A stretch of 14,166 nt of DNA from an uncultured Collinsella sp. (GCA_958431945.1 CAUASQ010000033.1:1-14166); one strand, 5' to 3'; shown: positions 1 through 7,466, numbered from the stretch's first letter. The notes: generated from the letters alone by a model not told the origin. Translations and numbers: made by a program.

Positions 1-1203
1 GCGCTCATCGCCGTGGGTTGCGCGCTCGTGCTGTTTATCGCTGCCGTCGTGGGCTACGTCAACCGCAGTGTGGACGTGGAGCTCAACGGCCAGAAGACCG
101 CGGTGCGTGTGGGCTCTACGCTGCAGAATCTCATCGACGACCAGGAGTTGACTGACACCTACGACGCAGGCGACCTGCTGGCCGTCGATGACAGCGTGCT
201 CAAGCGCCATGGGGGCGAAAAGCTGTCGGTGAAGGTCGACGGCAAGCGCGTGAAGCAGGGCAAATGGGATAGCCGCGAACTCGAGGGCGGCGAGAAGGTG
301 ACGGTCAAGGATGGCCGTAACACTTACGAGAAGCACGAGGTTCAGGCTACGGTTATCGAGCCCAAGCTCAAGGTCGAGGGCACGGGCGCTATCGAGTATG
401 TGCAGACATGGGGTGTCCAGGGCCGATCCGAGGTGTGGGTTGGTGAGCAGTCAGGCAAGACGCAAGACCGCGGCGAGGTTGTGCCCGCCACCGATTGCGT
501 TGTTACGTGCGCCAGCGTGGCGCCCAAGGGCAACAAAAAGTACGTGGCACTGACGTTTGACGAGGGTCCGAGCGGCGCCACCAAACAGATCTTGCAGGTG
601 CTCAAGGAAAAGGGCGTCACCGCGACGTTCTTCCTTTCGGGCGATGCGGCCGAGGCCTCGCCTGCCACGGCCAAGGCGATTGTCGACGCCGGGTGCGAGA
701 TCGGATCCAACAGCTACAGCGACGATTCGCTCAAGGGTCAGGACCGTGAGGCGGTACGCGAACAGATCACGAAAGGCACCGATGCGATTAAGTCGGCGAC
801 CGGCGTGAAGACGATGCTGCTGCGTGCTCCCTACGCTGCCTTTGACGAACAAAACTGGATTGATGCGATGGACCTGGTCTCCGCCGTGGTCTCGTGGAAT
901 ATTGACTCGGGCGACTGGCTGCTCAACGGTGCCGACGAGCAGGTCTCGACGGTGCTCGATTCGGTGACGCCGGGCAATATCGTGCTGCTCACCGATAGAG
1001 ACGAATGCGCCGAGCAGACACTCGAGGCGCTGCCGCAGATTATCGACGGCCTCATTGCCGACGGCTACAAGATCGTGACGCTCAGCGACCTGGTCAAGAC
1101 GGACACGTCGTTGAGCAAAAAGCTCACCTCGCTGACGAAGGCCACCATGCCCAAGGACGCCGTGTTCCCCCAACTCCCCGAGGACGACGACGCCACAGAG
1201 TAG
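1..1203 (+). CDS. Polysaccharide deacetylase-fold membrane protein, 5' end missing, probably inactive
   Basis: The frame is open from base 1, so the true start lies upstream; about 400 residues are visible. Residues below are numbered from the GTG at 13. The visible start is hydrophobic (ALVLFIAAVVGY), the end of a signal anchor or TM segment. Residues ~20-175 look beta-rich and are not assigned. Residues ~177-365 are a NodB-type deacetylase domain, which in active enzymes removes acetyl groups from cell-wall or surface glycans using a metal ion. Seen: T181-FDEGP, where the second Asp of TFDDGP is Glu184; R271-APY; W295 followed by DSGDW. The usual H(S/T)xxH metal motif reads S232-NSYSDD, with N233 and D237 where His is expected, and the final LLH motif reads LLTD (T327). 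This points to a non-catalytic glycan-binding or degenerate member. The fold call is firm; the loss of activity is inferred. No clear poly-T terminator follows. Confidence 0.85.
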   Translation, partial: ALIAVGCALVLFIAAVVGYVNRSVDVELNGQKTAVRVGSTLQNLIDDQELTDTYDAGDLLAVDDSVLKRHGGEKLSVKVDGKRVKQGKWDSRELEGGEKVTVKDGRNTYEKHEVQATVIEPKLKVEGTGAIEYVQTWGVQGRSEVWVGEQSGKTQDRGEVVPATDCVVTCASVAPKGNKKYVALTFDEGPSGATKQILQVLKEKGVTATFFLSGDAAEASPATAKAIVDAGCEIGSNSYSDDSLKGQDREAVREQITKGTDAIKSATGVKTMLLRAPYAAFDEQNWIDAMDLVSAVVSWNIDSGDWLLNGADEQVSTVLDSVTPGNIVLLTDRDECAEQTLEALPQIIDGLIADGYKIVTLSDLVKTDTSLSKKLTSLTKATMPKDAVFPQLPEDDDATE

Positions 1204-1217
1204 CCATCGGGGACGTG

Positions 1218-1239
1218 CTTAAACGACTGGTCGTTTAGG
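1218..1239. repeat. Palindrome after the deacetylase-like gene
   Basis: TAAACGACTGGTCGTTTA (1220-1237) has two perfect 8-base arms around TG; the pairing extends by a T-G and a C-G pair to 1218-1239. It lies 16 bases after the stop codon. It could be a weak transcription stop, but no T-run follows, or a regulator binding site. Its GTTTA ends resemble the half-sites found around the LacI-family gene at 9776. The remainder of 1240-1350 shows nothing recognisable. Confidence 0.5.
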
Positions 1240-1355
1240 GCGGTCTTAATCGCTTTGTCCCACCGTGCTCATCTGGCTCTATGTCACGGATACGTCAGCG
1301 TTTGGTATGCCTGCAATGTGCAGCGCATAAATTCGGTGCCGCAGCGCGATGCTGA

Positions 1356-1364
1356 TGCTATAGT
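1356..1364 (+). promoter_or_regulatory. Extended -10 promoter for the Mg-transport operon
   Basis: TGCTATAGT is an extended -10 (TGnTATAAT-like, five of six in the core). No good -35 lies 16-18 bases upstream, which is common for extended -10 promoters. The predicted start of RNA is near 1371, just ahead of the structured leader that begins at about 1380; that agreement supports the call. Confidence 0.55.
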
Positions 1365-1370
1365 TACTGC

Positions 1371-1577
1371 GGTTAATGAGGGTCAAGAGAAAGGTTACAG
1401 GTGAAATCCAAACCTCGACCATACAGTCGATGACCCCATGCAGGTGCTTTCTGCGCATGCACGGGGTGTAAGTGCCGAGCGGCGTGCCGCCCGCGCATGC
1501 GTATACATATCTAAAAGTCCACGGATTGCGTGCCGGCATGGTCGCGCGGTCCGCAGGAATAATGATGGGGAGCACCA
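1371..1577 (+). promoter_or_regulatory. Structured 5' leader, riboswitch-like three-way junction
   Basis: A ~200-nt untranslated leader precedes the Mg-transport genes. Folding by eye gives P1 GGGTCA (1380-1385) with TGACCC (1431-1436), P2 GGTT (1393-1396) with AACC (1411-1414), and P3 TCGAC (1415-1419) with GTCGA (1426-1430). P2/P3 and P3/P1 abut with no unpaired bases, and the joining segment is AGAGAAA. The 3' strand of P1 can instead pair in a strong hairpin at 1433-1467: ACCCC with GGGGT, an inner stem with two mismatches, loop TTTCT. The two structures exclude each other, as in a switch. A further hairpin pairs 1522-1530 with 1545-1553, just ahead of the GGGGAG ribosome site (1567-1572). 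The position suggests metal sensing. An M-box core could not be recognised, so the class and ligand are unknown. Confidence 0.5.
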
Positions 1578-3422
1578 TTGAATTATCTGAGTGAGATGCT
1601 CAAATTGCCGGTCTTGGACGTCGACGGCGAAAAGCTCGGCGTGGTTAACGATTTTGGCATTGCAACCGGCGAAGTTTTTCCGCACGTGACGTCGCTCGCG
1701 TTCCGCGGTCCCGGCAAGACGCCGTTTATGATCAGCTGGCGCAAATGGGTCGACCGTATCGACGAGACGGGTGTACACCTTAAGACGTCGGCCACCGAAA
1801 TCCGTTTTTCGTACCTGCAGCCGACCGAACTCCTGCTCGCCCGCGACGTGCTCAACAAGCAGATTGTCGACACGCAGGGCATGAAGGTCGTGCGCGTAAA
1901 CGACATCAAGTTTTCCATGTCGGGCGAAAACCAGCTGCGCCTGCTGGGTGCCGAGGTCGGCGCCCGCGGTCTGCTGCGCGCGATCAGCCCCACACTCGAG
2001 CATGTCGTCGAGGGCTTTATGAAGCATCTGGGCAAACCGCTCAGCGAGGACATTATCGCCTGGTCTTACATGGACCTGCTCGATCGCTCGACTAAGAACA
2101 TCCAGCTCTCGGTGTCGCACAAGACGCTTGGCGAGCTGCATCCTGCCGACATTGCCGACATTATCGAGCAGCTCGACCCGCGCCTGCGCGCGCAGGTGTT
2201 CGCGCAGCTCGATACGGCACAGGCCGCCGAGGCCATCTCGGAGTTCGATGACGACGAGCTTATGACCGAGATGCTCGAGGGCCTGTCCGATACGGACGCA
2301 TCGTCGATGCTGGCCATGATGGACCCGGACGACGCTGCCGACCTGATCGACGAACTCGATTATGAGAAGGCCGAGAAGCTCCTGCGCCTGATGGGCGTCA
2401 AGGAGGAGAAGGCGATTCGTAATCTGCTGGGCTACGAGGACAACACCGCCGGCCGCATCATGACCTCGGAGTTTGTCTCCCTGCCCGCCACGGCAACGGT
2501 CGGTGACGCCATCGAGGCGATTCGCGAGCTCGACGAGGACTTCGAGAGCGTCTACTACGTCTATACCGAGGATCCGAGCGGCATGCTGACCGGCGTGCTT
2601 TCGCTGCGCACGCTGATCGTAGCCGACCGCGACGCCACGCTGGGTCAGCTGGCCTATCGCGACCTGGTCTATGTGTCGCCCGACGAGGACCAGGAAGATG
2701 TGACGGACGAGATGACCAAGTACGACCTGGTTGCCATCCCTGTCTGCGACGAGAACCGTCATATCCTGGGTATCGTGACCTTCGACGACGCCATGGACGT
2801 TATCGCCGAGGAGCATCAGGAGGACCTGCAGATCGCCGGTGTCGGCTCGGGCGATAGCGCGTCGGATGACTCGACGAACGTGCTCAGCTGGTTCGTGCAT
2901 CGCCAGTACTGGGTTGTTGTATGGGGCATCGCGTCGTGCATCATGGCGACCGTGCTGGGGACGGCGCTCGGATCCGCGCATCTGGTGGTGTTCCCCATGT
3001 GCGCCATGCCGCTCGTGCTGCTGGCGGCCTCGCGCATGGTGTCGTTCGTCAAGAACTACTTCTTGGAGTATGACGGTCACGACGACGAGCCCAAGCCGTA
3101 TCTGGGGTTCTTCTTCCAGAGCACGGGCATGGGCCTGATTCTGTCACTCGTGACCTACCTGTGCGCCCAGCTGGTGCGCACCGCTGCGTTCCCCGATGCG
3201 CCCATGTTTGAGGAGCAACTCTTTACCGGGTGCTTTAATATCGCTGCCATCATTTGCCTAGTTGGCAACATGAGCGCCGTGATTTACCTGATGGTGCTGT
3301 TCTGGCGTGACGAGCATGACCTCAACACGTCGGGCACCGCCATGAACGTTATTGCCGTCATGATCTCGTGCGTAGCGTACTGCGCCGCTGCGGTGCTGCT
3401 CACCGTGTCGGTCATGGGTTAG
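1578..3422 (+). CDS. MgtE-like regulatory membrane protein (PRC-barrel, MgtE_N, CBS pair, five TM)
   Basis: This 614-residue protein starts at TTG, five bases after GGGGAG; an in-frame TGA at 1563 excludes a longer start. Domains in order: two PRC-barrel-like units (~7-85 and ~86-135); an MgtE N-terminal helical domain (~175-285, HPADIADIIEQLDP, DPDDAADLIDELD); a CBS pair (~290-350 and ~355-415, AGRIMTSEFVSL, VAIPVCDE); then about five TM segments (~445-463, 468-487, 512-532, 553-575, 588-611). In MgtE channels the cytosolic N and CBS domains bind Mg2+ and gate the pore. Here the TM part lacks the glycine/asparagine-rich pore motif of true MgtE. Being eight bases ahead of the NRAMP gene, it may be a Mg2+-sensing partner of that transporter rather than a channel. 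Domain calls are firm; the partner role is inferred. Automatic annotation would probably call it 'magnesium transporter'. Confidence 0.85.
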   Translation: MNYLSEMLKLPVLDVDGEKLGVVNDFGIATGEVFPHVTSLAFRGPGKTPFMISWRKWVDRIDETGVHLKTSATEIRFSYLQPTELLLARDVLNKQIVDTQGMKVVRVNDIKFSMSGENQLRLLGAEVGARGLLRAISPTLEHVVEGFMKHLGKPLSEDIIAWSYMDLLDRSTKNIQLSVSHKTLGELHPADIADIIEQLDPRLRAQVFAQLDTAQAAEAISEFDDDELMTEMLEGLSDTDASSMLAMMDPDDAADLIDELDYEKAEKLLRLMGVKEEKAIRNLLGYEDNTAGRIMTSEFVSLPATATVGDAIEAIRELDEDFESVYYVYTEDPSGMLTGVLSLRTLIVADRDATLGQLAYRDLVYVSPDEDQEDVTDEMTKYDLVAIPVCDENRHILGIVTFDDAMDVIAEEHQEDLQIAGVGSGDSASDDSTNVLSWFVHRQYWVVVWGIASCIMATVLGTALGSAHLVVFPMCAMPLVLLAASRMVSFVKNYFLEYDGHDDEPKPYLGFFFQSTGMGLILSLVTYLCAQLVRTAAFPDAPMFEEQLFTGCFNIAAIICLVGNMSAVIYLMVLFWRDEHDLNTSGTAMNVIAVMISCVAYCAAAVLLTVSVMG

Positions 3423-3430
3423 GTGGTCGC

Positions 3431-4693
3431 GTGCAAAATACCAAGCAAAAGTCGGGCACCAAGCAAAAGTTGACCATCGCGGCCATCTTTGGCGCTATGG
3501 GTCCCGGTCTGCTGGCGGCGCTTTCGGGCAATGACGCCGGCGGCATTGCAACGTATTCCAGCGCGGGCGCCAGCTATGGCTACAAGATGCTCTGGATGCT
3601 TCCCGTCATGACTGTGCTGCTCATCGTGACGCAGGAGACCGCGGCGCGCTGCGGCTGCGTCACGGGCAAGGGCTTGGCATCGCTCATTCGCGAGCGCTTT
3701 GGCGTGCGCAAGAGTGTACTTGCTATGGCGGCGCTGTTGATCGCCAACACGGCTGTGACCATTTCGGAGTTTGCGGGCATCGCCAGCGGCCTTGCCCTCT
3801 TTGGCGTGCCGGCGAGCATTTCGGTGCCGCTGGTGGCGCTGCTGGTGTGGATGCTTACCATGTCGGGCAGCTTCCAGCGCATCGAGAAGATTCTGCTGCT
3901 GGTGAGCTGCGTGTTCGTGACCTATATTGTCGCCGCGTTTATGGCTGGCCCCAACTGGGGTGAGGTCGCGGTCGACCTGGTCGTGCCTAACATTCAAAAT
4001 GACCCCAGCTACGTGTCGCTCGTGGTCGCGACGATCGGTACCACCATCGCGCCGTGGATGATTTTCTTGGCGCAGAACAACGTGGTCGATAAGAACGCGG
4101 GCGAGGACGATATCGTGCTGCAGCGCATCGATACCGTGAGCGGCTCGCTTGCTGCCGATGTCATTGCCGGCTTTATTATCATCACGACCGGTACGGTGTT
4201 GTTCCCGGCGGGCATTCAGATTAGCGATGCTGCCGATGCTGCCCGCGCGCTGGAGCCTATTGCGGGTCAGTGGTCCACGGTACTGTTTGCCTCGGGCCTG
4301 GTCGCGGCGAGCTTCTTGGCTGCCTGCGTGCTGCCGGGCGTTACGTCGAGCGCTATCTGCGAGGCATTTGGCTGGGAGCGCGGTGCCGACCGCAGCTGGG
4401 ACGAGGCCCCGGTTTATCGCGGCATCATTACGGCCATCATCGGTATCTCTGCCGTGCTGGTGCTTATGCCCGGCGTCGATCTGTTCCAGATTATGATGAC
4501 CTCGCAGGTCATCAATGGCGTGCTACTGCCCGTGGTTCTGGTGTTCCAGGTGGTTATCGCCGCCGACCGTCACATTATGGGCGCCAACCGCAACGGCCGC
4601 GTGTGGAACGTGCTCACTTGGGCGACTATCGGCGTGATTACGGCGCTCACGGTCGTCATGTTTGTCCTGCAAGCGATGGGCTACAGCGCTTAA
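3431..4693 (+). CDS. NRAMP-related divalent cation transporter, probable Mg2+ type (NRMT-like)
   Basis: A 420-residue, multi-span NRAMP/SLC11 protein. The GTG start at 3431 follows AGGTGG and lies eight bases after the preceding stop; upstream in-frame starts would sit inside the previous gene. TM1 carries GPGLLAALSGNDAGG: the Mn/Fe-binding DPGN motif is D35-A-G-G38, with Asn replaced by Gly. TM6 has A207-PWM where MPH is usual, so the sulfur ligand Met and the His are both gone. Classical NRAMPs use that Asn and Met for transition metals. Their loss marks the branch shown in Eggerthella lenta to carry Mg2+ and Mn2+ (NRMT; exact residues recalled, not checked). The likely role is Mg2+ uptake, paired with the upstream MgtE_N/CBS protein. 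The unit ends at a strong terminator 18 bases after the stop. Other broad divalent-cation specificities remain possible. Confidence 0.87.
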   Translation: MQNTKQKSGTKQKLTIAAIFGAMGPGLLAALSGNDAGGIATYSSAGASYGYKMLWMLPVMTVLLIVTQETAARCGCVTGKGLASLIRERFGVRKSVLAMAALLIANTAVTISEFAGIASGLALFGVPASISVPLVALLVWMLTMSGSFQRIEKILLLVSCVFVTYIVAAFMAGPNWGEVAVDLVVPNIQNDPSYVSLVVATIGTTIAPWMIFLAQNNVVDKNAGEDDIVLQRIDTVSGSLAADVIAGFIIITTGTVLFPAGIQISDAADAARALEPIAGQWSTVLFASGLVAASFLAACVLPGVTSSAICEAFGWERGADRSWDEAPVYRGIITAIIGISAVLVLMPGVDLFQIMMTSQVINGVLLPVVLVFQVVIAADRHIMGANRNGRVWNVLTWATIGVITALTVVMFVLQAMGYSA

Positions 4694-4711
4694 CGCCCAC
4701 TTTTGCTTCCG

Positions 4712-4746
4712 AACAGGCCGCAGCGATGGGCTGCGGCCTGTTTTTT
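4712..4746 (+). terminator. Intrinsic terminator of the Mg-transport operon
   Basis: Arms 4712-4724 and 4730-4742 form a perfect 13-bp stem (AACAGGCCGCAGC with GCTGCGGCCTGTT), loop GATGG, followed by a T-run to 4746. It lies 18 bases downstream of the NRAMP stop codon. Confidence 0.93.
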
Positions 4747-4773
4747 GTCTGCTATAGGGTGTTAGTTATATAG

Positions 4774-5007
4774 CAATGGACAAAAAATGCCAAATATGAG
4801 TACTGTTGCTAAGTGAATAGCATTTACATCCTAAAAGATAATGAACATAGCCTTTAGTATGTTCATTAAAATTGGCCCCAATACGCCTTAAACCAGTCAG
4901 GTTGGCTGCTTTAGGGGGTTGTAGGGGTCGCTCGGACGTCATTTTGGGTGGTTTTGCCTGCTATTAAAATGGTAACAGTACTCATATTTGCCCTTTTTTG
5001 CCCACAG
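4774..5007. repeat. 234-bp element with ~49-bp terminal inverted repeats (MITE-like)
   Basis: Arms 4774-4822 and 4959-5007 share one dyad axis with no gaps, matching at about 39 of 49 positions. They include a perfect 17-base core (CAAATATGAGTACTGTT at 4791-4807, its complement at 4974-4990) and A6/T6 tracts. The span is visibly AT-richer than its neighbours and has no open frame of note. It sits between a terminator and a convergent gene end, a typical site for a small non-autonomous mobile element. No flanking target duplication was found by eye, so mobility is inferred. Confidence 0.6.
4839..4868. repeat. Perfect 11-bp inverted repeat inside the element
   Basis: TAATGAACATA (4839-4849) and TATGTTCATTA (4858-4868) pair perfectly around an 8-base spacer. 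The repeat is off-centre relative to the element's own axis, so it is a separate structure: a possible cruciform or RNA hairpin, or a protein binding site. Confidence 0.5.
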
Positions 5008-5149
5008 ACCTTTGAGGGTGCGGCGAAAAGGGCTTGTTTTGATTGTTTGGGGCAGGCACGAGGCGCGGAAACGATGTCTGGAGCGACGGAGCGGCCTGGA
5101 ATTCATCCGTAGAGGTCTTCATTGGCTGCGCCAGGAGTGTCCCTAACTG
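5008..5149. other. Intergenic stretch without recognised features
   Basis: This lies between the inverted-repeat element and the 18-bp palindrome, downstream of the minus-strand acyltransferase gene. Short open frames run through it on both strands, but none has a convincing ribosome site or a recognisable protein. Confidence 0.5.
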
Positions 5150-5187
5150 CCGGAGGGGATGTCTGCCGTGGCAGACATCCCCTCCGG
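5150..5187. repeat. Perfect 18-bp inverted repeat downstream of the acyltransferase gene
   Basis: CCGGAGGGGATGTCTGCC (5150-5167) and its exact complement (5170-5187) flank only two bases, GT. It begins 23 bases past the minus-strand stop codon. A hairpin this strong could end transcription or protect the 3' end, but neither side has a poly-T run in the right direction. A dispersed repetitive palindrome is an alternative. Confidence 0.7.
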
Positions 5188-5210
5188 ATGTGGGAAGTTT
5201 GCGCTGCAGG

Positions 5211-7427
5211 TTACTTGTCGGTGCCCAGCTTGTGCGGCTTGAAGGCAAGCGCATTGACGAGTGCGTCGGTGGCAGACTTGACGGCTGCCGGCTGCGGATC
5301 GTTGACGTGATCCTCGGGGTGTACGGGCAGGTCCTTCTTGACGGCATCGTGGATCAAGTTGAGGTATTCAGTCACGCCAGTGGTCGATAGGTGCGTGCCA
5401 TCGCCATCGAACAGGTCGTTGCGGTTGGCACTGTATCCGTACCAGTCGATAACGCGCACGTTCTTGTAGCGCGTAGCGGCGTTGACGATGGCCTGGTTGG
5501 TAGAGCCAACCCACGGCTGCGGGCTGCGCGTGTTCACAAACACCACAATACGCTTATCTCCTGCATCGGCCATGATGGCGTCGATCTGGTCGTCGGTTAC
5601 CAAGCCGTTGGTGCCCAGGGCAAAGACCACGATCTTGCCGGCAAGGTTCTGCTGGATATAGCCCTCAAATGTCGCGCGGCCCGCATCAAACTGGCGGCCC
5701 TTTTCGGCATCGATATGGCTGTGCGGGAACACGCCGTCAAAGGTGTCTACGGCACGCAGCGACACGGAGTCGCCGATCATAAGCAGATCGTAGGAGCCAT
5801 CGGGGAAGCCGTCGTTGTCCTTGTCGGTGTCGTCGGCCGCCTGCTGGTCGGTGGGCGCGGTGTTCTCGGCTTCCTTGTTGAGGACTTCGGCGCCCTCGCC
5901 GCTCAGCGCAGACGTCTCGGGCACAAAGATCAGGCCGCCCAGTGCAACGACCAATACGACAGCGCAGGCTGCGCAGACGGGGACGTGCGTGCGTGCCCAG
6001 TTGGCGGGCGTGGTGGTGCCATCGCGGAATTCGGCGACGGTGCGCCCAAAGGCGCCCTTCCTAAACGGAGTCTCGATAAAGCGATATGAGCATTCGGCCA
6101 CGGCGACCACCAACAGCACCTGCAAAATGTACTGCCACCACGGCGTATCGTTGATGTTGGCGACCGGGTTCATGAGGAGCAGCAGCGGATAGTGCCACAG
6201 GTAGATGCTGTAGGAGCGCTTGCCAACCCACACGAGTGGCTCGGCGGACAGCGCGCGGGCAACCATTCCCTGGGGCTGCACGCAGGCCGCGATGACCATG
6301 AGCGTGAGGATCGAGCACAGCAGCGTGCCTCCGCGATACTGGAAGGCGGTGTAGCCGTTGGTGAGCGCGACCATGGCGGCAAGGCCAACCAGACCCACGA
6401 CGCCCAACACATCGATGGATGCGGGCGAGGACCAAAAACGCACGAGGGCGCTCGGCTGTGCCGGGGCGGTCTCGGCTGCTTCGTCGGCCTTCTCGCCAGG
6501 TTTGCCCTCGGCGTTCTTGCCGTGCTTGGCGGCGCCAGCCAGGCGATTGAGCCCCAAACGATGAGCGAGACGCACCGGCGCCAGGTCGCGATCGGGGATA
6601 AAGGCCATCCAGGCACCCAGCAGCAGCGAGAACACGCGGGTGTCGGTGCCGTAGTACACGCGGCTGGGGTCGGCGACAGGGTTGTAAAGCACCATCATGG
6701 CTAGGGCAGATACCACGGCAAGGCCCAGAACCACGCGGCGCGTGTTGGGTTTGCTCACATGCATGGATACCATGGCAAACAGCAGTGGCGGCCAAATCAG
6801 GTAGAACTGTTCCTCGATGGCAAGCGACCAAAAGTGCGTGAGCGGCGAGGGGTCGCCCAGAGCATTGAAGTACGAGACATTTTGGGCAATCTGCCACCAG
6901 TTGTTGAAGAACAGCAGCGACGGCAGGATGTCGGGGCGCATCTTGGTGAGCATCACGTGGTTAAAGAGAGTGCACAGCGCGCAGGTTACCACCACGACGG
7001 TCACCACGGCGGGGACCAGGCGACGGATGCGGCGAATCCAGAAGCTCTTAAGGTCGATGCGTCCGGTCTTAGCGACTTCGTTGAGCAGCAAGCGCGTGAT
7101 CAGATAGCCCGAAAGCACAAAGAAGATCGTGACGCCAAGCAGGCCGCCCTGCGCCCACGTGAGGTTAAGGTGATAGAGCACCACCGCGACGACGGCGAGC
7201 GTACGCAGGCCGTCAAGGGCAGGGATGTAGCGGGATTTGGGGCGAGCAGGCGTCTGCTCCGCGGCGGGAGTGTTGGCGCGGCCCGCGTTGTTGGCAGAAG
7301 CACGATGGGGGCTCACGGTGCGTCGCGGTTCGTTGGCACGGCGTTCGCCCTTCACGCGTTCGTGCGGCGCCGGCTCGTTGCCCGTGCGGCGTCGACCGCG
7401 CGAGCCCGATTGCGAGAGTTGTTCCAT
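5211..7427 (-). CDS. OatA-like O-acyltransferase with SGNH domain
   Basis: A 738-residue membrane enzyme, probably moving acetyl groups from the cytoplasm onto peptidoglycan or a surface glycan. Residues 1-65 are an Arg/Pro/Ala-rich, likely disordered cytoplasmic tail. Residues ~68-460 are an acyltransferase-3 domain of about ten TM segments, with Y85-H86 in the first (catalytic His), IEEQFYLIWP at 204-213, and a charged loop at ~295-325. A further TM at ~482-502 is followed by an acidic linker, then an extracellular SGNH esterase/transferase domain (~546-700): G552-DS554, G605-TN607, and D676-GTH679. These supply the Ser-His-Asp triad and oxyanion residues. The linker contains a Ca2+-loop-like stretch (D535-D543). 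The ATG at 7427 has GGATG about eight bases upstream. The gene is monocistronic and divergent from the ribokinase gene. The exact acceptor (MurNAc or another polysaccharide) is not shown. Confidence 0.9.
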   Translation of the reverse strand: MEQLSQSGSRGRRRTGNEPAPHERVKGERRANEPRRTVSPHRASANNAGRANTPAAEQTPARPKSRYIPALDGLRTLAVVAVVLYHLNLTWAQGGLLGVTIFFVLSGYLITRLLLNEVAKTGRIDLKSFWIRRIRRLVPAVVTVVVVTCALCTLFNHVMLTKMRPDILPSLLFFNNWWQIAQNVSYFNALGDPSPLTHFWSLAIEEQFYLIWPPLLFAMVSMHVSKPNTRRVVLGLAVVSALAMMVLYNPVADPSRVYYGTDTRVFSLLLGAWMAFIPDRDLAPVRLAHRLGLNRLAGAAKHGKNAEGKPGEKADEAAETAPAQPSALVRFWSSPASIDVLGVVGLVGLAAMVALTNGYTAFQYRGGTLLCSILTLMVIAACVQPQGMVARALSAEPLVWVGKRSYSIYLWHYPLLLLMNPVANINDTPWWQYILQVLLVVAVAECSYRFIETPFRKGAFGRTVAEFRDGTTTPANWARTHVPVCAACAVVLVVALGGLIFVPETSALSGEGAEVLNKEAENTAPTDQQAADDTDKDNDGFPDGSYDLLMIGDSVSLRAVDTFDGVFPHSHIDAEKGRQFDAGRATFEGYIQQNLAGKIVVFALGTNGLVTDDQIDAIMADAGDKRIVVFVNTRSPQPWVGSTNQAIVNAATRYKNVRVIDWYGYSANRNDLFDGDGTHLSTTGVTEYLNLIHDAVKKDLPVHPEDHVNDPQPAAVKSATDALVNALAFKPHKLGTDK

Positions 7428-7466
7428 AAAACATCATCCAATGACGAGAATAATCAGCACGCCTTC

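Noticed and set aside
1380..1470. M-box (ykoK) Mg2+ riboswitch
   Set aside because: The position and an AGGTGA stretch fit loosely, but the conserved M-box segments around GCTGCTGCCC and AAAGACGCC are not found. Reported instead as an unassigned structured leader.
1395..3080. 561-residue open frame on the minus strand opposite the MgtE-like gene
   Set aside because: It is rich in His, Arg and Gly, has no recognisable domain, and mirrors a strongly supported gene; such antisense frames are expected in GC-rich coding DNA.
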